Source: Trichosporon coremiiforme
Taxonomy: Eukaryota > Basidiomycota > Tremellomycetes > Trichosporonales > Trichosporonaceae
DNA length: 64,000 bases
NCBI GenBank assembly: GCA_039545355.1
Contig: BCJJ01000025.1
Span: forward strand, 336,820 to 400,819
Direction of reading: 5' to 3'
Notes under the pieces: generated by a model
What the model saw: the letters and a program-made list of their open reading frames with translations, nothing else
What the model was told of the DNA's origin: nothing
Database searches by the model: none
Position numbers and translations under genes: made by a program
Shown: piece after piece, positions 31,423 to 42,539 of the stretch
How positions within the stretch are numbered: the stretch's first letter is position 1
Layout: every line of letters begins with the position of its first letter

Positions 31423-34400
31423 ATGCATCACGCGCTCGAGATTCTACATGTGGTGACGCCCTGCGTCACCCTCCTTCCTGCAATAGCGCTTGCGTTTCCG
31501 CCCGCAACCCCGCCAGCGGCGCCAGAGGGCGTCCGCGCGATCACCGTCAAGACAGTCACGCCGCGCCGCAGCCTGATCTTGACTGTCCTGTGCTTTATCG
31601 CCGTTACTTTCTTCGCCGAGGGAGTCGTCCTCATCCTCGACCTCCTCACCGCCCCCTACCGCCCTCATGTTGGCGAGCATGCGCGCTGGTGGGTCCTGTC
31701 GTCCGCTTGGTGGGTCGTCGGCGGCTTGTCCAGCTATGCCCTCGCAGCCTTCTGTGCCGAGTGGCGCCTCCGCTGGGGTGACTACTCGCTCGTCGTCCTC
31801 GCTCTGCTCGGGTTTGGCCTCGAGGTGCCCAACCTCGTCCTCTCCGTCCGGAGGGAGATCTCTATCCGTGAGTACACTGGCCCCTGAAGTTTGCACGCAG
31901 GCGGCACATATTGCGCGCATGGCGCGCGCATCGCACACATCGCAGGGCGGTGGCGTAGCCAGGAGCGAGAACGAGGAAGGCGGGTCGATCTGGCCTTCAC
32001 ACCTAGGGTGATCGAGGAACATCACAGGGAAGACACAATCCGGTGGAGGGAAGGCCACATTCGTCCTGCCTTCGCCATCGCATTGCATAGTAAAGCGTTT
32101 CCGATCTGTTAGCTGACTCTGCAGCGTATGACAACGCCGACAAGCTGTGGTCGATCCTCGTGCTCCCAACGTCATGCTTGCGATTACTCGCCTTCCCCAT
32201 CCTGATCGCGCTCGTCTTGTCTCCCATCGTCCGCTATGAACCCGCATCCGAGTCCACGGGCCTCCTCACCGCAGGCATCGAGGCACCAGGTAACGGAGGA
32301 TCCGTGTATGGTACGTTCGACGCCGACTCGAACGCCGACGCTGCTTCGTCCTCGACGCAGCCCACCGAGCAGGGTGGCGCGCAGGCCGCCAGCAGCGCGC
32401 AGGTGCTGCCGCATCACCTGTCACACGCCAAGTCGGGCGGCGACGCTACTCCCGTCCCCAGCTCGAGCAAGAAGCCGATCAAGATTACCAAGCAACTTGG
32501 TCAGAAGAAGGAAGAGATCCAGGGCCTGTCATGGAAGGCGTTCATGAGTCGGCTGTGGAAGCTATGGCCGCACCTGTGGCCGTCGACCAGCCTGCCGCTG
32601 CAGCTCGCGGTCGCCGCGTGCGTTGTCATTCTGCTCTTCACCTCGTTCATCGTCAACCCCGCCGTGCCGAATGTGTTCGGAGAGTTTGTGCGCCGCCTCG
32701 CGCGTGTCTCGAACGGACGCCCTGGCCCGTCCATCTGGACGCCGTTCGTGTTCTGGGTCGGCCTCAAGTGGATCCAGGGCAACGGCGGCCTCGCAATCGT
32801 GCAGAACCTGCTCTGGATCCCCGTTCAACAGAACGCGGATCGCGAAATGCAGATGCTGCTCTTCAACCACCTGCTGAACCTCTCGCTCTCGTTCCACACG
32901 ACGCGAAACACAGGCGAGGTTCTCAAGATCCTCGACCGAGGCTCGTCCATCAACAACCTCCTGCACACGCTTCTGTTCTCCGCCGTGCCGACCGTGCTCG
33001 ACATTATCGTCGCGTGCACCATTTTCTACTTCCTCTACGGCCCTTACCTTGCGACCTACATCGCCTTCTTCATGATCATCTACGTCGTGTTCTCCGTCGT
33101 GTTCACTGGTTACCGCACCAAGCTCCGCCGTCTTGCTGTCGACAAGGACGTCCGCACCCGCGGCATCGCCAGCGACATGCTCGCCAACTGGGAGAGCGTC
33201 AAGAACTTTACGTCTGAGACACGCGAGGCGAACCGCTACCACGAGTCGATCCTGTCGTACCAGGAGACTGAGGGCCAAGTACTTCGCAGCTTCTCCCTCC
33301 TCAACCTGGGTCAGGCGTGGATCATGTCTATGGGCCTGCTGACCGGCTCGCTCATCATCGCGAACCGCGTCCTCCGTGGCGAGGCAGACGTTGGTGACTT
33401 CAGTGCCTTCCTCGCGTATCTGTCGCAGGTCTTCGGCCCGCTCGACCGCCTCGGTACCCTGTACCGTGTCCTGAACCAAAACGCGACCGACGCCGAGAAG
33501 CTCTTCCAGCTACTCGGTCAGCCGACTGAGATTCAGGACAAGCCCGGAGCCAAGGACCTCGTCGTGACCGACGGCGTCATTGAGTTTGACAACGTGCACT
33601 TCTCTTACCACGGCCGTGAGGGTGTCACAAACGCGCTCCGCGGCGTCTCGTTCCGCATCGGCAAGGGCGAAAGCCTCGCGCTCGTCGGAGAGTCCGGAGC
33701 CGGCAAGTCGACCATCCTCCGTCTTCTGTATCGCTTCTACGACATCGATTCGGGTACCATCCGCATCGACGGCCAGGACATCTCCCAGGTCACCCAGAAA
33801 AGCCTGCGTCGCGCCATTGGCATCGTGCCCCAGGATAGTGTGCTGTGGAACGATACGATTGGCGCGAACATCGCGTACGGCAAGGAGGGTGCTACCGACG
33901 AGGAGGTCATTGCCGCCGCCAAGGCTGCCCGCATGCACGACCGCATCATGTCCTTCCCCGAGGGCTACGAGACCAAGGTAGGTGAGCGCGGTGTTCGTCT
34001 CTCCGGTGGCGAGAAGCAGCGTGTCTCGCTCGCCCGCATGTTCCTCAAGTCTCCCACGATTCTAGTTCTCGATGAGGCGACGTCCGCCCTTGATACAGAG
34101 ACGGAGCGCGAGATCCAGAAGGCCATCGCCGACCTGTCTCGCGGACGCAGCAGCCTGTCCATCGCGCATCGCCTGTCAACCATCATCAACTCGGACCAGA
34201 TCGTCGTCATGAAGGATGGGCTCGTCGAGGAGCATGGATCTTACGGACATCTTATGGACCTCGATGGGCACTTTGCATCGATGTGGCGCAAGCAGATCCA
34301 CACCGAGGCCGAGATGGTTGCCGCTGCCGAGGCCGACGAGAAGCGTAGCCTGAATAGCAGCAAGAGCAATGGCAGCATGAAGAGCAAGAGCAGTGGCAAG

Positions 34401-35180
34401 AGCAAGGAGGCTGAGACTCTCAAGCCGACGTCAATCATCGAGAAGGGCGATCCGGAGCTTTCCGCGGCGCCGACCGCATCTTTCCCTGTTGCCAACGACG
34501 ATGACGAGACGTACATCCCCCGCGCGAGCCCTCCCAGCACTGTCCATGAGGAAGACGACGACACCCCCACGGCTGACTTCCCCACGCTCGAGGCGGCCAA
34601 CGACGCCAAGGTCGCACCGTCCACGCCCGCGAAGAAGCCCGAGTCCACCAAGGAGTCCAAGCATGTTGCCGAGCCTGAATCCTACGCCGACGCGATCAAG
34701 TCTACGCCGCCAGCCGTCCCCAAGGCGACGACCCAGTTCCCTGGTAGCAACGATGACGACGAGCCTATTGCCAAGCCGAGCCCCAGTAAGAAGGCTGAGG
34801 GCAAGAGGGCCGAGAGCAAGGCGTCCTCTGTGCAGTCGACACCGAAGCGCGCTGACAGCGCTGCCGGGCAGTCCCCTAGCACGGGCTTCCCCGGTGCCAG
34901 CTTCCCCGGCATTCGGGACTCGGGTGATTGGAGCTCGAGCAGCCCGACGCAGCGCGCCGACACGCCGCCGCACAGCTCGAGCCCGCTGCAGCCCAGCTCG
35001 CCCGATGAACAGCCCGAGGGCGGTAAGCGCCGCAAGCGTCTGTCGTCGATCCGCGCATTCGCGCGCCGAATGAGCGACAAGGAGGTGCCGATCCTAAGCC
35101 GCAGCAGCAGCACGCGCGAGCCCCGGGGATCCACGGATACCGGTCGTGAGAGCTTAGACAAGAAGAAGGGAAAGGACTAG
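31423..35180 (+). CDS. HMT1: HMT1-type vacuolar ABC half-transporter
   Basis: ABCB-family half-transporter resembling S. pombe Hmt1, which moves phytochelatin/glutathione-metal complexes into the vacuole; substrate here is inferred. 1,166 residues, two exons, intron 31868-32124. An extra N-terminal membrane domain of about five segments (residues 1-190, e.g. LILTVLCFIAVTFFAEGVV) precedes a variable loop. The six-helix ABC transmembrane domain follows (about 290-600, with LLNLSLSFHTTRNTGEVLKI). In the nucleotide-binding domain, Walker A GESGAGKST is near residue 670, signature LSGGEKQR near 774 and Walker B ILVLDEATSALD near 794; all are intact. The N-terminal domain separates Hmt1 from mitochondrial Atm1. 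Odd: a low-complexity cytosolic tail of nearly 300 residues, rich in Ser/Lys/Pro/Glu, after the ATPase domain. Confidence 0.88.
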
Positions 35181-35617
35181 TGTGTTAACAATGTGGCGCA
35201 GGTCGATCCAGTTTCTACGGAAGTGTCAACTTCACCAGTCGCTGAGAAAAGAAGTTTCCTAAGTGTGCATAGAGAGTAGTTTTGCAAGGCCTCCGTCCAT
35301 CACCCTCCCATCCCACAAGACTGGTAGATATGTCGTCCTCACACGTTATCCCGCAAGTTTCCACAGTCATCACGAGTTTTCCCTTTCATTCCCACCCAGT
35401 ACAGTCGTTCCGAAAGTCTCATATGCCCCACCCTCTCCCCCCGCCCACCGCCAGATTAGACGGTATTCGACCCCCCATCCAGATTCCCCCGTCGCAACGC
35501 CACATCTGACCCAGCCGCTCGCCGGCACTGTATCATAGGGTAGTTTATGACATGTACATGTTCCTTTTCAGCGTGCAGTAATGATTCATGAGTCAATGCT
35601 ATGGGTGTTTGTTAAGG
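35181..35617. other. Convergent intergenic region
   Basis: Holds the 3' ends of HMT1 and GPI13. It has a C-rich middle and AT-richer ends; no gene seen. Confidence 0.4.
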
Positions 35618-38600
35618 TTAGATGGCGATGGAGCGGAAGGTGCGCTTGACCTTCTGCTGCGTCAGGCCGAACACGGCGACGGCAGCGATCAGTCCAATAT
35701 CGACGATGAGAAGTGTAATGCCGGCCAGCATGTAGCGCGGCGCGAACACCTTCCACACCATGAGGTGGCGCCTGAGCCAGGCGGCGCAGGTCGCGCTCGC
35801 GAGCGCGATGGCGGCGAAATAAGTGCTGAAAGCGAGGCACACCTGAAGGACGTGTCCGACGATGGGGACCGTGTCGTTCGGTCTCGGGCTCACGTTCCAG
35901 ATAGCCAGGAGGGGCACAGCAAGCGCAGCGAGGAGGAACGGCCCCCAGGTGTTGAGCACAACGAGCGCAGGGGACCAGGGGTAAGTCACCGTGTCGAAAC
36001 CGATGAAGGCGCTCTTCCACTGAATGGTGGCGAGGACAGCCTGGTGTCCAGTCGCGAAGAAGGCGAGCGTCGCGAGGAGCGCAAGGGGAACAACGTCCGT
36101 GAATCCGGGGCGAACGATGAGGCCCTCACCCGCGCCCTGGAGGTCGAAGTTGGTCTGCATCCCCTTCTGGCCCGTCGTGAAGGAGCGGCGCATGACGGCC
36201 GCGTCGCGCTGTGTGTCGACCAGCTCGAGGTGCATCAGGAGCGCGGTCAGCATGCCAATCAGCACCATCTGGCCAGGGGTGGGACTGACGAGGTGCACGA
36301 GGGCAAACGGCACAAGCAGCCAGAGCAGGTAGCTCGCGCCCCACGCATTACCCGCACCAAAGACCTTGACAGCCTCCTCGCCCGTGGACTGGTCGACCTC
36401 CTTCTCGGCGCGGATGCAGAGACCGCTGCCCCACCACAGGTACGGCAGGGCGCCGAGCACGGCGCCGAGGGACAGGCGGGCAGCCCACTGCTTCAGTATG
36501 TGCGCGATGGGGATGCGGTCGGAGTTCAGCCCGTCCCAGGTCTCGCAGAAGTCGAGCACCCAGTACAGCGTGTTGACGACGATGACGACTCGCCAGAAGA
36601 CGGCGACGAAGAGCGGCGCAGGGCCAGCGTACGATTTCGACCAGTCGAGCACCGTGGCAATGAGGCGCGGGAAAAACATGACCGCGGACAGGAAGGCGAA
36701 CGCGAGCGCCCAGTTCGGCTGGCCCGCGCCCTGGCTGTAGAAGGTCACTTGGCAGTAGGGCTGCTGCTCCTCGCGACAGACGGTGACGAGGGAGAGGAGG
36801 CGGGCGATGATGGCGAACACGAGCGCGAAGAGAAGAATCCTCAGGCGCTGAGAAGCCGTAGGAGCAGTGAAGGACTGCGCCATGTGCACGAGCAGCACGG
36901 AGACGAGGAGAAACAGCACCATCCGGTCCTCCCACATGATGAAGGAGTTGGAAGCGAAGGAGAGGCAGTGCAGCAGCAGCACGAGGGGTCCGACGTTCTT
37001 GCCCAGGCTCCACGTGATGCTGCGGATGTGTCCTGTGAAGAGGGGCGCGGCGAGGACGACGCTCTGGACGACCGCCATGGCGACGAAGAAGACCTGCAGC
37101 GCAACAGCCGGCTTGCGCGTGTACACGCCGGCGAGGGTTCCAGCGACGGAGCCGACGCCGGCACCAGTCGTGAGAGCTGTGTCCAGCGCGAAACGAACGT
37201 AGGCGTCCCATCGCGGGCCCGAGTTACGGACACCGAGGTAGAGGGCGAGAGAAGCGAGCACACCGAGAGCGAGAACGACAAGGCCGACGACAATGTGCGA
37301 GACGCTGAACTGGGCCCAGAGGGCGCGCAGGCTCGAGAGCGCAGACGCGCAGACGGCGTAGTTGTGCTTAATAGCGCCCTCGAGGCTGTCGTCTGCGGCG
37401 TCGCGGCGCAGGCGGAGCAGATTCGCGGCGACCTCGCGGTTGCCGTACGCCTTGACGTAGCGTTCGATCTGTTGCGCAGCGGCACCGGAGGCGGCGGCGA
37501 GCGTGCCAAGTGACGAGGAGAAAGGCTCGGGAATCGGCGCGCCGATGTTGTTGAACGGGATCGGGATGCCGAGCAGCAGAGCAAGAGTCGGGACGAGATC
37601 GATCTGGTTCACGTGGCGGATAGACTTGGTCGAGCCGGGGAACGTGTACGTCGGCCAGTCGAAGTCCTTCACTGCTGGGCCGGTGAGAGCAGGACCCTTT
37701 GAGTACATCCAGAGCGCGGCTGCCGTCTCAAGCTCGGAGTCGCCGCCATGGTCGCCCTTCGGGTTCATGCCGTGGTCACCGAGGACGACGAGAAGAGTCT
37801 TGTCGTCGAGCTTGTCAACGACATCGCGGAGCACGTCGTCCATCTGCTTCAGCTTCTGGCGCATTGTCTCGCGCTCGGGGCCGACGCGATGACCGACGTG
37901 GTCGACGCCAAGGAAGTGGCCGATCAGGACGTCCCACTCTGTCCTGTTCTCCGGGGCGAGATACGGGAAGATGTGCTCGATGACGCCGTTGTCGACCGTG
38001 TGCAGGTCCTCGACGTTGAAGCTGTCGTACGGGTGCGCGTGCTTGAACTTGTCCGGGAAGAGGCCCATCCACGTGTCGTCTCCCATGAACGCGATGCTCT
38101 TGTTCACGGCGAGAAGCTGTTGAACCAACGAGTCCTCCTCGATCGCCGTAGAGGCAAAGTTGGCACCGGCGTCGATGAACGTGGGCAGCGAGCCGGTCGT
38201 GATGCCTTTGATGCGCTGCATCGTCGTCGTCGGCGGGTCAGAGTAGCTGTTGAAGATGAGCGAGTGGCTGGGGTCCTTCTCGGTAAGCTCGGTCGGTAGC
38301 GAGAGCACACCGTGGTGGAACTCGCTCTTGAGCGTCGGGTAGTTCGGCGAGATGAAGTCGGTTCGCAGCGCGTCGATGATAACAACGACAGCCTTCTCGA
38401 AGCTGGCTGGAACAGGAGGCGGGTTAGTCGCATTGTAAGCCGGTGAGACAGCGGGGATCGAAAGGCGCGTCAGGAGGAAGCCGTTCGTGAAGATCAGCAG
38501 CCCGACGAGGTGAATCACGGCCACTGTGCCGAGCGCGAGGAGAGCGAGCGTGACCCGGCTGAGGCTGTTGATCCAACGCGAGGCTACACGCCGCGCGGCC

Positions 38601-38638
38601 GCCTGCACGACGGGCTCCTTTTCTCTCTGTTCCGCCAT
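35618..38638 (-). CDS. GPI13: GPI ethanolamine-phosphate transferase 3 (PIG-O/Gpi13)
   Basis: ER multi-pass enzyme that adds ethanolamine phosphate to the third mannose of the GPI anchor, the group later linked to proteins. One 1,006-residue exon. MAEQREKEP is chosen as start; the longer frame upstream has no ATG before it. One membrane segment (about 30-55) precedes the lumenal alkaline-phosphatase-like catalytic domain. Metal-site and family motifs: VVVIIDALRTDF, SDPPTTTMQRIKGITTGSLP, FMGDDTWMGLFPDKF, VEDLHTVDNGV, GHFLGVDHVGHRVGP and VLGDHGMN. The DDTW...DLHTVDNGV pattern is that of Gpi13 rather than Mcd4 or Gpi7. The C-terminal 550 residues hold many membrane helices. It ends FRSIAI. Divergent to CLPTM1 with 304 bp between starts. 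Confidence 0.93.
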   Translation of the reverse strand: MAEQREKEPVVQAAARRVASRWINSLSRVTLALLALGTVAVIHLVGLLIFTNGFLLTRLSIPAVSPAYNATNPPPVPASFEKAVVVIIDALRTDFISPNYPTLKSEFHHGVLSLPTELTEKDPSHSLIFNSYSDPPTTTMQRIKGITTGSLPTFIDAGANFASTAIEEDSLVQQLLAVNKSIAFMGDDTWMGLFPDKFKHAHPYDSFNVEDLHTVDNGVIEHIFPYLAPENRTEWDVLIGHFLGVDHVGHRVGPERETMRQKLKQMDDVLRDVVDKLDDKTLLVVLGDHGMNPKGDHGGDSELETAAALWMYSKGPALTGPAVKDFDWPTYTFPGSTKSIRHVNQIDLVPTLALLLGIPIPFNNIGAPIPEPFSSSLGTLAAASGAAAQQIERYVKAYGNREVAANLLRLRRDAADDSLEGAIKHNYAVCASALSSLRALWAQFSVSHIVVGLVVLALGVLASLALYLGVRNSGPRWDAYVRFALDTALTTGAGVGSVAGTLAGVYTRKPAVALQVFFVAMAVVQSVVLAAPLFTGHIRSITWSLGKNVGPLVLLLHCLSFASNSFIMWEDRMVLFLLVSVLLVHMAQSFTAPTASQRLRILLFALVFAIIARLLSLVTVCREEQQPYCQVTFYSQGAGQPNWALAFAFLSAVMFFPRLIATVLDWSKSYAGPAPLFVAVFWRVVIVVNTLYWVLDFCETWDGLNSDRIPIAHILKQWAARLSLGAVLGALPYLWWGSGLCIRAEKEVDQSTGEEAVKVFGAGNAWGASYLLWLLVPFALVHLVSPTPGQMVLIGMLTALLMHLELVDTQRDAAVMRRSFTTGQKGMQTNFDLQGAGEGLIVRPGFTDVVPLALLATLAFFATGHQAVLATIQWKSAFIGFDTVTYPWSPALVVLNTWGPFLLAALAVPLLAIWNVSPRPNDTVPIVGHVLQVCLAFSTYFAAIALASATCAAWLRRHLMVWKVFAPRYMLAGITLLIVDIGLIAAVAVFGLTQQKVKRTFRSIAI

Positions 38639-38763
38639 GATGCTGGCGGAAATGTGGTGAGTGCAATGGGCGATGAGGAACGACGCGGGTCGCAGCTGCA
38701 AAGAAATCAACCCCCCAGTAACAGCCAAGCCACAGAGCTGGAGCCTCCACCCTCCACTCTAGC

Positions 38764-38769
38764 CACGTG
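38764..38769. promoter_or_regulatory. CACGTGAT E-box in GPI13/CLPTM1 divergent promoter
   Basis: CACGTG followed by AT, 126 bp from the GPI13 start and 174 bp from the CLPTM1 start. Role inferred from motif. Confidence 0.35.
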
Positions 38770-38942
38770 ATCGTCCCTAACCCAGAATTGAGGACGTGAG
38801 CGGCGGCATCAGCCGGGTATTTCGCGGCCTGGCTTGGCGGCGACCGGCGCGCTGGCCGCCGGGTATCAAAGGGAGGGAGGAAGGAAGATGTTGCCCATCC
38901 TTTCGCTGTCGCGTTGTTCTTCAACGCAACAACACACTCAAG

Positions 38943-41090
38943 ATGTCCGCACCTCAGCCAGCTGCCGCGCAGCCCGCGGAGCAGCAGGAGGACATGGGCC
39001 ACAAGCTCATCGGCATCGCCAAGAAGATGGCCATGTTCATGGCTCTCCAATTTGGTGAGCAAGCTGCTGGAGGAAGGCGCTGACGACAGCGATGAAATAT
39101 GGCATGGAGCAGGTGAGTACCGCAGGGCAGCGAGCTGCACTCCTAAGCGGGACAGTACAGCACTCGTTGAGGCGCGCTGGCAATCGATGTGCTGGTGTGG
39201 CAACACATGCAGCTGTTTCTTCCTTCTGCAAGCTGACGACAGATGGGCCTCAAGACCAAGCTCGCGCCGCCAGCTCCGGCCACGACGGACGTTGCTGATG
39301 TTCCCGCCGGTGGCGCTGGCAGCACTGCTGCAGCCGCCGGTAGCGCTGTTCAAGGCTCCGCCGCGCAGGAGACCAAGCCCGCCGAGATCGCCAAGCCCCT
39401 CTGGCACATCGGCACGCCAATGGCGTTGCACCTATACTCGGTCGTGGGCGACAAGCAGATCGTGATCGGCGAGGACAAGCCCCTCGTATCGTGGGACAAC
39501 CTGACGTACGGCGACTGGAACGACGTGCGCGTGGCCGACTTCATTCTCGACGTGCCTGAGGCTGTCACCCACAACAACGCCAGCTGGTACATCGGCGTTG
39601 TGCTCGAGCCCAAGGACCGCGAGATCAACGCGGGCAACCTGAAGGAGCTCTCGGTGTACAAGAAGGGTAAGCTATTTGGGCCTCTGCCTCTTGCTAACTA
39701 GTCAGAGGTCACGCGGTGGATGCCTAAGCGTATCGTGCGCAAGGAGAAGTCGCTGCTCGGCAGTAACGAGGAGGAGGAAGAGACCGAGGAGGTCGATGAG
39801 CAGCTCGTGCTCACGAAGGCGAACCGCCCGATCGTGTCGTACTGGGCGCCCAATCTCACAGTCTCCATTGTGTCGGACACACCGGACATCAGCACTGCTC
39901 AGGTACAGCCTGTCACTCGCGAGTACTTCCAGTTCCGCCGCGATGAGGACGGCAAGCTCGGATACGCTCCCACGATCTTCACAAACGACTTCTGGCTGCT
40001 GAAGGAGCACCTCGTTGAACTGAACGAAACGGTCTCCAAGGTTCCCCTTCATGTCAACTACAAGGCGATCAGCATGATGAAGTTCAACATCTTCTCGTCG
40101 TTGACGGCCTCGTTCGAGCAGAGCGCGGCCCAGCAGGGCTCGGGCGCCGAGCTCGACGAGGTCAAGCGCATGCTGACTGAGACGAACCCGATCCTGCTCA
40201 TCACCACCGCCATCGTGACGATTCTGCACATGCTCTTCGAGTTCCTCGCGTTCAGCTCGGACGTCTCCCATTGGCGCAACAAGGACAAGAACCAGGACCT
40301 CGTCGGTGTGTCGCTGCGCACAATCCTGACCAACGTCTTCGTCAAACTCATCATTCTGCTCTATCTGCAGGACAGCAGTGAGGAGACGTCGTTTATGATC
40401 CTGTTCACGGAGGGCATCGGAGTGCTTATCGAGGCGTGGAAGGTGACCAAGGTTGTGAACATCCGCGTGCGCGAGGACCCCTCCTCGCTCATCGGCTACC
40501 GCATCTCTTTCGAGGACAAGCACGAGCTGAGCGAGGACGAGAAGAAGACGCAGGAGTACGACAAGCTTGCGTTCAAGATTGTCTCGATCGGCGCCGCGCC
40601 GTTCCTCGTTGGCTACGCCATCTACTCGCTCCTCTACCTCACCCACCGCAGCTGGTACTCGTACATTGTCACTACGCTCGCGCAGGCTGTCTACCTCGGC
40701 GGCTTCATCCAGCTCGTGCCCCAGCTCATCATCAACTACAAGCTCAAGTCTGTCGCCCACATGCCCATGAAAGCGATGGTGTACAAGACGCTCTCGACCG
40801 TCGTCGACGACTTCTTCGCCTTCTGCGTCAAAATGCCCATGCTCCACCGCCTCGCGTGCTTCCGTGACGACGTCGTCTTCCTCATCCTCCTGTACCAGCG
40901 CTGGATCTACCGCGTCGACTACTCGCGTGTCAACGAGTACGGCCAGGGCGGTCTCGAGGAGAAGGCCGTCGAGGATAAGAAGACCGACGGCGACAAGGTC
41001 GAGGAGAAGAAGACTGCTGAGGTCGCCGGTGCCAGCTCGGGTGTCAAGGTCACCCAGACGAAGGTAACGAAGAAGGGTGGCAAGAAGTAG
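38943..41090 (+). CDS. CLPTM1: CLPTM1-family membrane protein
   Basis: Homologue of cleft lip and palate transmembrane protein 1, a multi-pass ER/Golgi protein; relatives act in membrane lipid scrambling and receptor trafficking. Exon 1 starts MSAPQPAAAQPAEQQED, exon 2 is only 23 nt (AMKYGMEQ), and two more exons follow. Conserved parts: MALHLYSVVGD, WDNLTYGDWNDVR, ASWYIGVVLEPKD, YFQFRRDEDGKLGYAPTIF and NDFWLLKEHLVELNETV. Later membrane helices include TAIVTILHMLFEFLAFSSDV and GGFIQLVPQLIINYKLKSVA, followed by HMPMKAMVYKTLSTVVDDFF and IPxxHRLACFRDD-like sequence. The C-terminal 50 residues are Lys/Glu-rich, ending KKGGKK, possibly an ER retrieval-like KKxx variant. Three short introns. Confidence 0.92.
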
Positions 41091-41767
41091 GATGGCAGCG
41101 ACGATTGCCACTTGCACCGCCTCGCATTCTAGCAACGAAAAACAAGCGCACAGCGCTCAGTCTCGGTTATCAAATGCATCTCTTGGATACCCTTAGACAT
41201 TGCTGAGGTCCAGGCATAGACGTGAGGGCGAGATGATGAGAGCAGCCGCTCGCCAAGCCTTCATAGCGATCGACTGCACAGCCTGCGTGCCAACTGATCG
41301 TCGAACTGACAAACCGCGGGTTCCAAGGCTACTGACTCCGCTTTCGGCGCCTGATAGACCCCGCCGATCACAGCCTAGAAGAGGCGGCAGACTTGGCGTC
41401 ACCACAGGCGTGGCTAAGCGAGGACCGTCATACCTTGTCTCTCTTCTCCTCAGAAACGTTGCTCGCGCTGTGGCCAGTTCCTTCGACTCCGAATGCCCCG
41501 TGCGGACTGTTGGTGGCCCGAGCTTGCCGAGCCGTTATGCACCGCCGCACCGCGTTCCAAGAGATTCCGGGGACACCACGACCCCACACCGGAGGGTCTG
41601 TGCCCATCCGTGGTTGTTGTCGGGTGTGGCCGATCCTCACCGTCTTCGCCGCGCGCCGACTCTGATCCGCAGATTGCTGTTTGTACGCCGCAGAGACCGA
41701 GATATAAGAGCTGCGGATTACGGGATAGTCTGACGCACTCACACCAATAACCTCGCACTTAGTAGCC
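41091..41767. other. Intergenic upstream of GPI-anchored protein
   Basis: CLPTM1 3' end and presumed promoter of the next gene. Frames present here overlap in all directions without motifs and are not called. Confidence 0.4.
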
Positions 41768-42460
41768 ATGTTCCTCCTCCCCTCTCTGCTCGCCGCGCCC
41801 GCTCTCGCCCAGACGTCCTCTGGCGGTAATCCGGCGTCGGCGTCTTGCCGATGTAAGTTGCCCCTGTCACCATCGTTCGTTGCAGTAGACGGAAGCTGAA
41901 CATCAGACTTTGACGCGTGCCCCGATACCTGGACCTGCGTCGGCGTGAACTGCTGTCCGCCGTGGATGTCTCTGGACGACTGCTCGAAATTCTCTGGTAT
42001 CGGCCCGCACATGGGCGACGACTGGGATGATGACGACGATTGGGGCAAGAAGGATGGCGATGACGGCGATCGTGAGTACACTGTAGGCCCAGCCCTCCCT
42101 TTCACGAGTGCGTGGCTGACTAAAGTGCTCCCCGGTCTCTTCGATGAGCCCTCGGGTACGGTGAATGTGACAGCCGTACCTTCCACCACCCCTAAGTCGG
42201 ATGACGATGGAGACGACTCGGATGATGACGACGACGATGTCAAGTCGACGTCGAAGACCACCGCCAGCCCTTCGGCGAGCACTTCCTCGAAGGAGACGCC
42301 CGCCATTGCGCTCAGCCCTAGCCCTTCGCAGTCTGCGGCCGCGACGAGCTCAGCTATCTCGGCGCCAAATGCGCCTGCTAACTCTGGTGCCACTGCCCAG
42401 AGCAGCGTCTGCCTGGTGTTCACGGCTCTTGTGCTCGGTGTGGCCGGATGGTGGTGGTGA
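41768..42460 (+). CDS. GPI-anchored, Cys-rich, Asp-rich surface protein
   Basis: A small cell-wall or plasma-membrane surface protein of unknown role. MFLLPSLLAAPALA is a signal peptide. One intron (54 nt, ending at about 41905). The mature N-terminus has a compact Cys domain: CRYFDACPDTWTCVGVNCC followed by PPW, then DDC. Two acidic patches follow (WDDDDDWGKKDGDDGD and SDDDGDDSDDDDDD) separated by a normal stretch, then a Ser/Thr/Pro/Ala-rich, presumably O-glycosylated stalk. The C-terminus (SSVCLVFTALVLGVAGWWW) is hydrophobic and ends without charge, preceded by small residues (ANSGATAQ), as in a GPI-attachment signal. The CxxxxC...NCC pattern resembles small Cys domains in other fungal secreted proteins. 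The Asp runs could bind cations; that is only inference. Confidence 0.75.
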
Positions 42461-42539
42461 TAAGATCAGAACTCGTTAGTATTGGAAGCTGATTGCGGAT
42501 AAGAAGAGATAGAAATGCATCTCCTGAATATGTCTAGAT

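Noticed and set aside
35588..37513. 641-codon plus-strand frame
   Set aside because: It is the exact antisense shadow of GPI13, which carries clear catalytic and membrane motifs.
39702..41135. 477-codon minus-strand frame
   Set aside because: Antisense shadow of CLPTM1; its Leu/Asp/Glu-rich composition is the mirror of the real codons.
41428..42423. 331-codon minus-strand frame
   Set aside because: Antisense of the GPI-anchored protein and its promoter; Ser runs mirror the Asp runs of the real gene.
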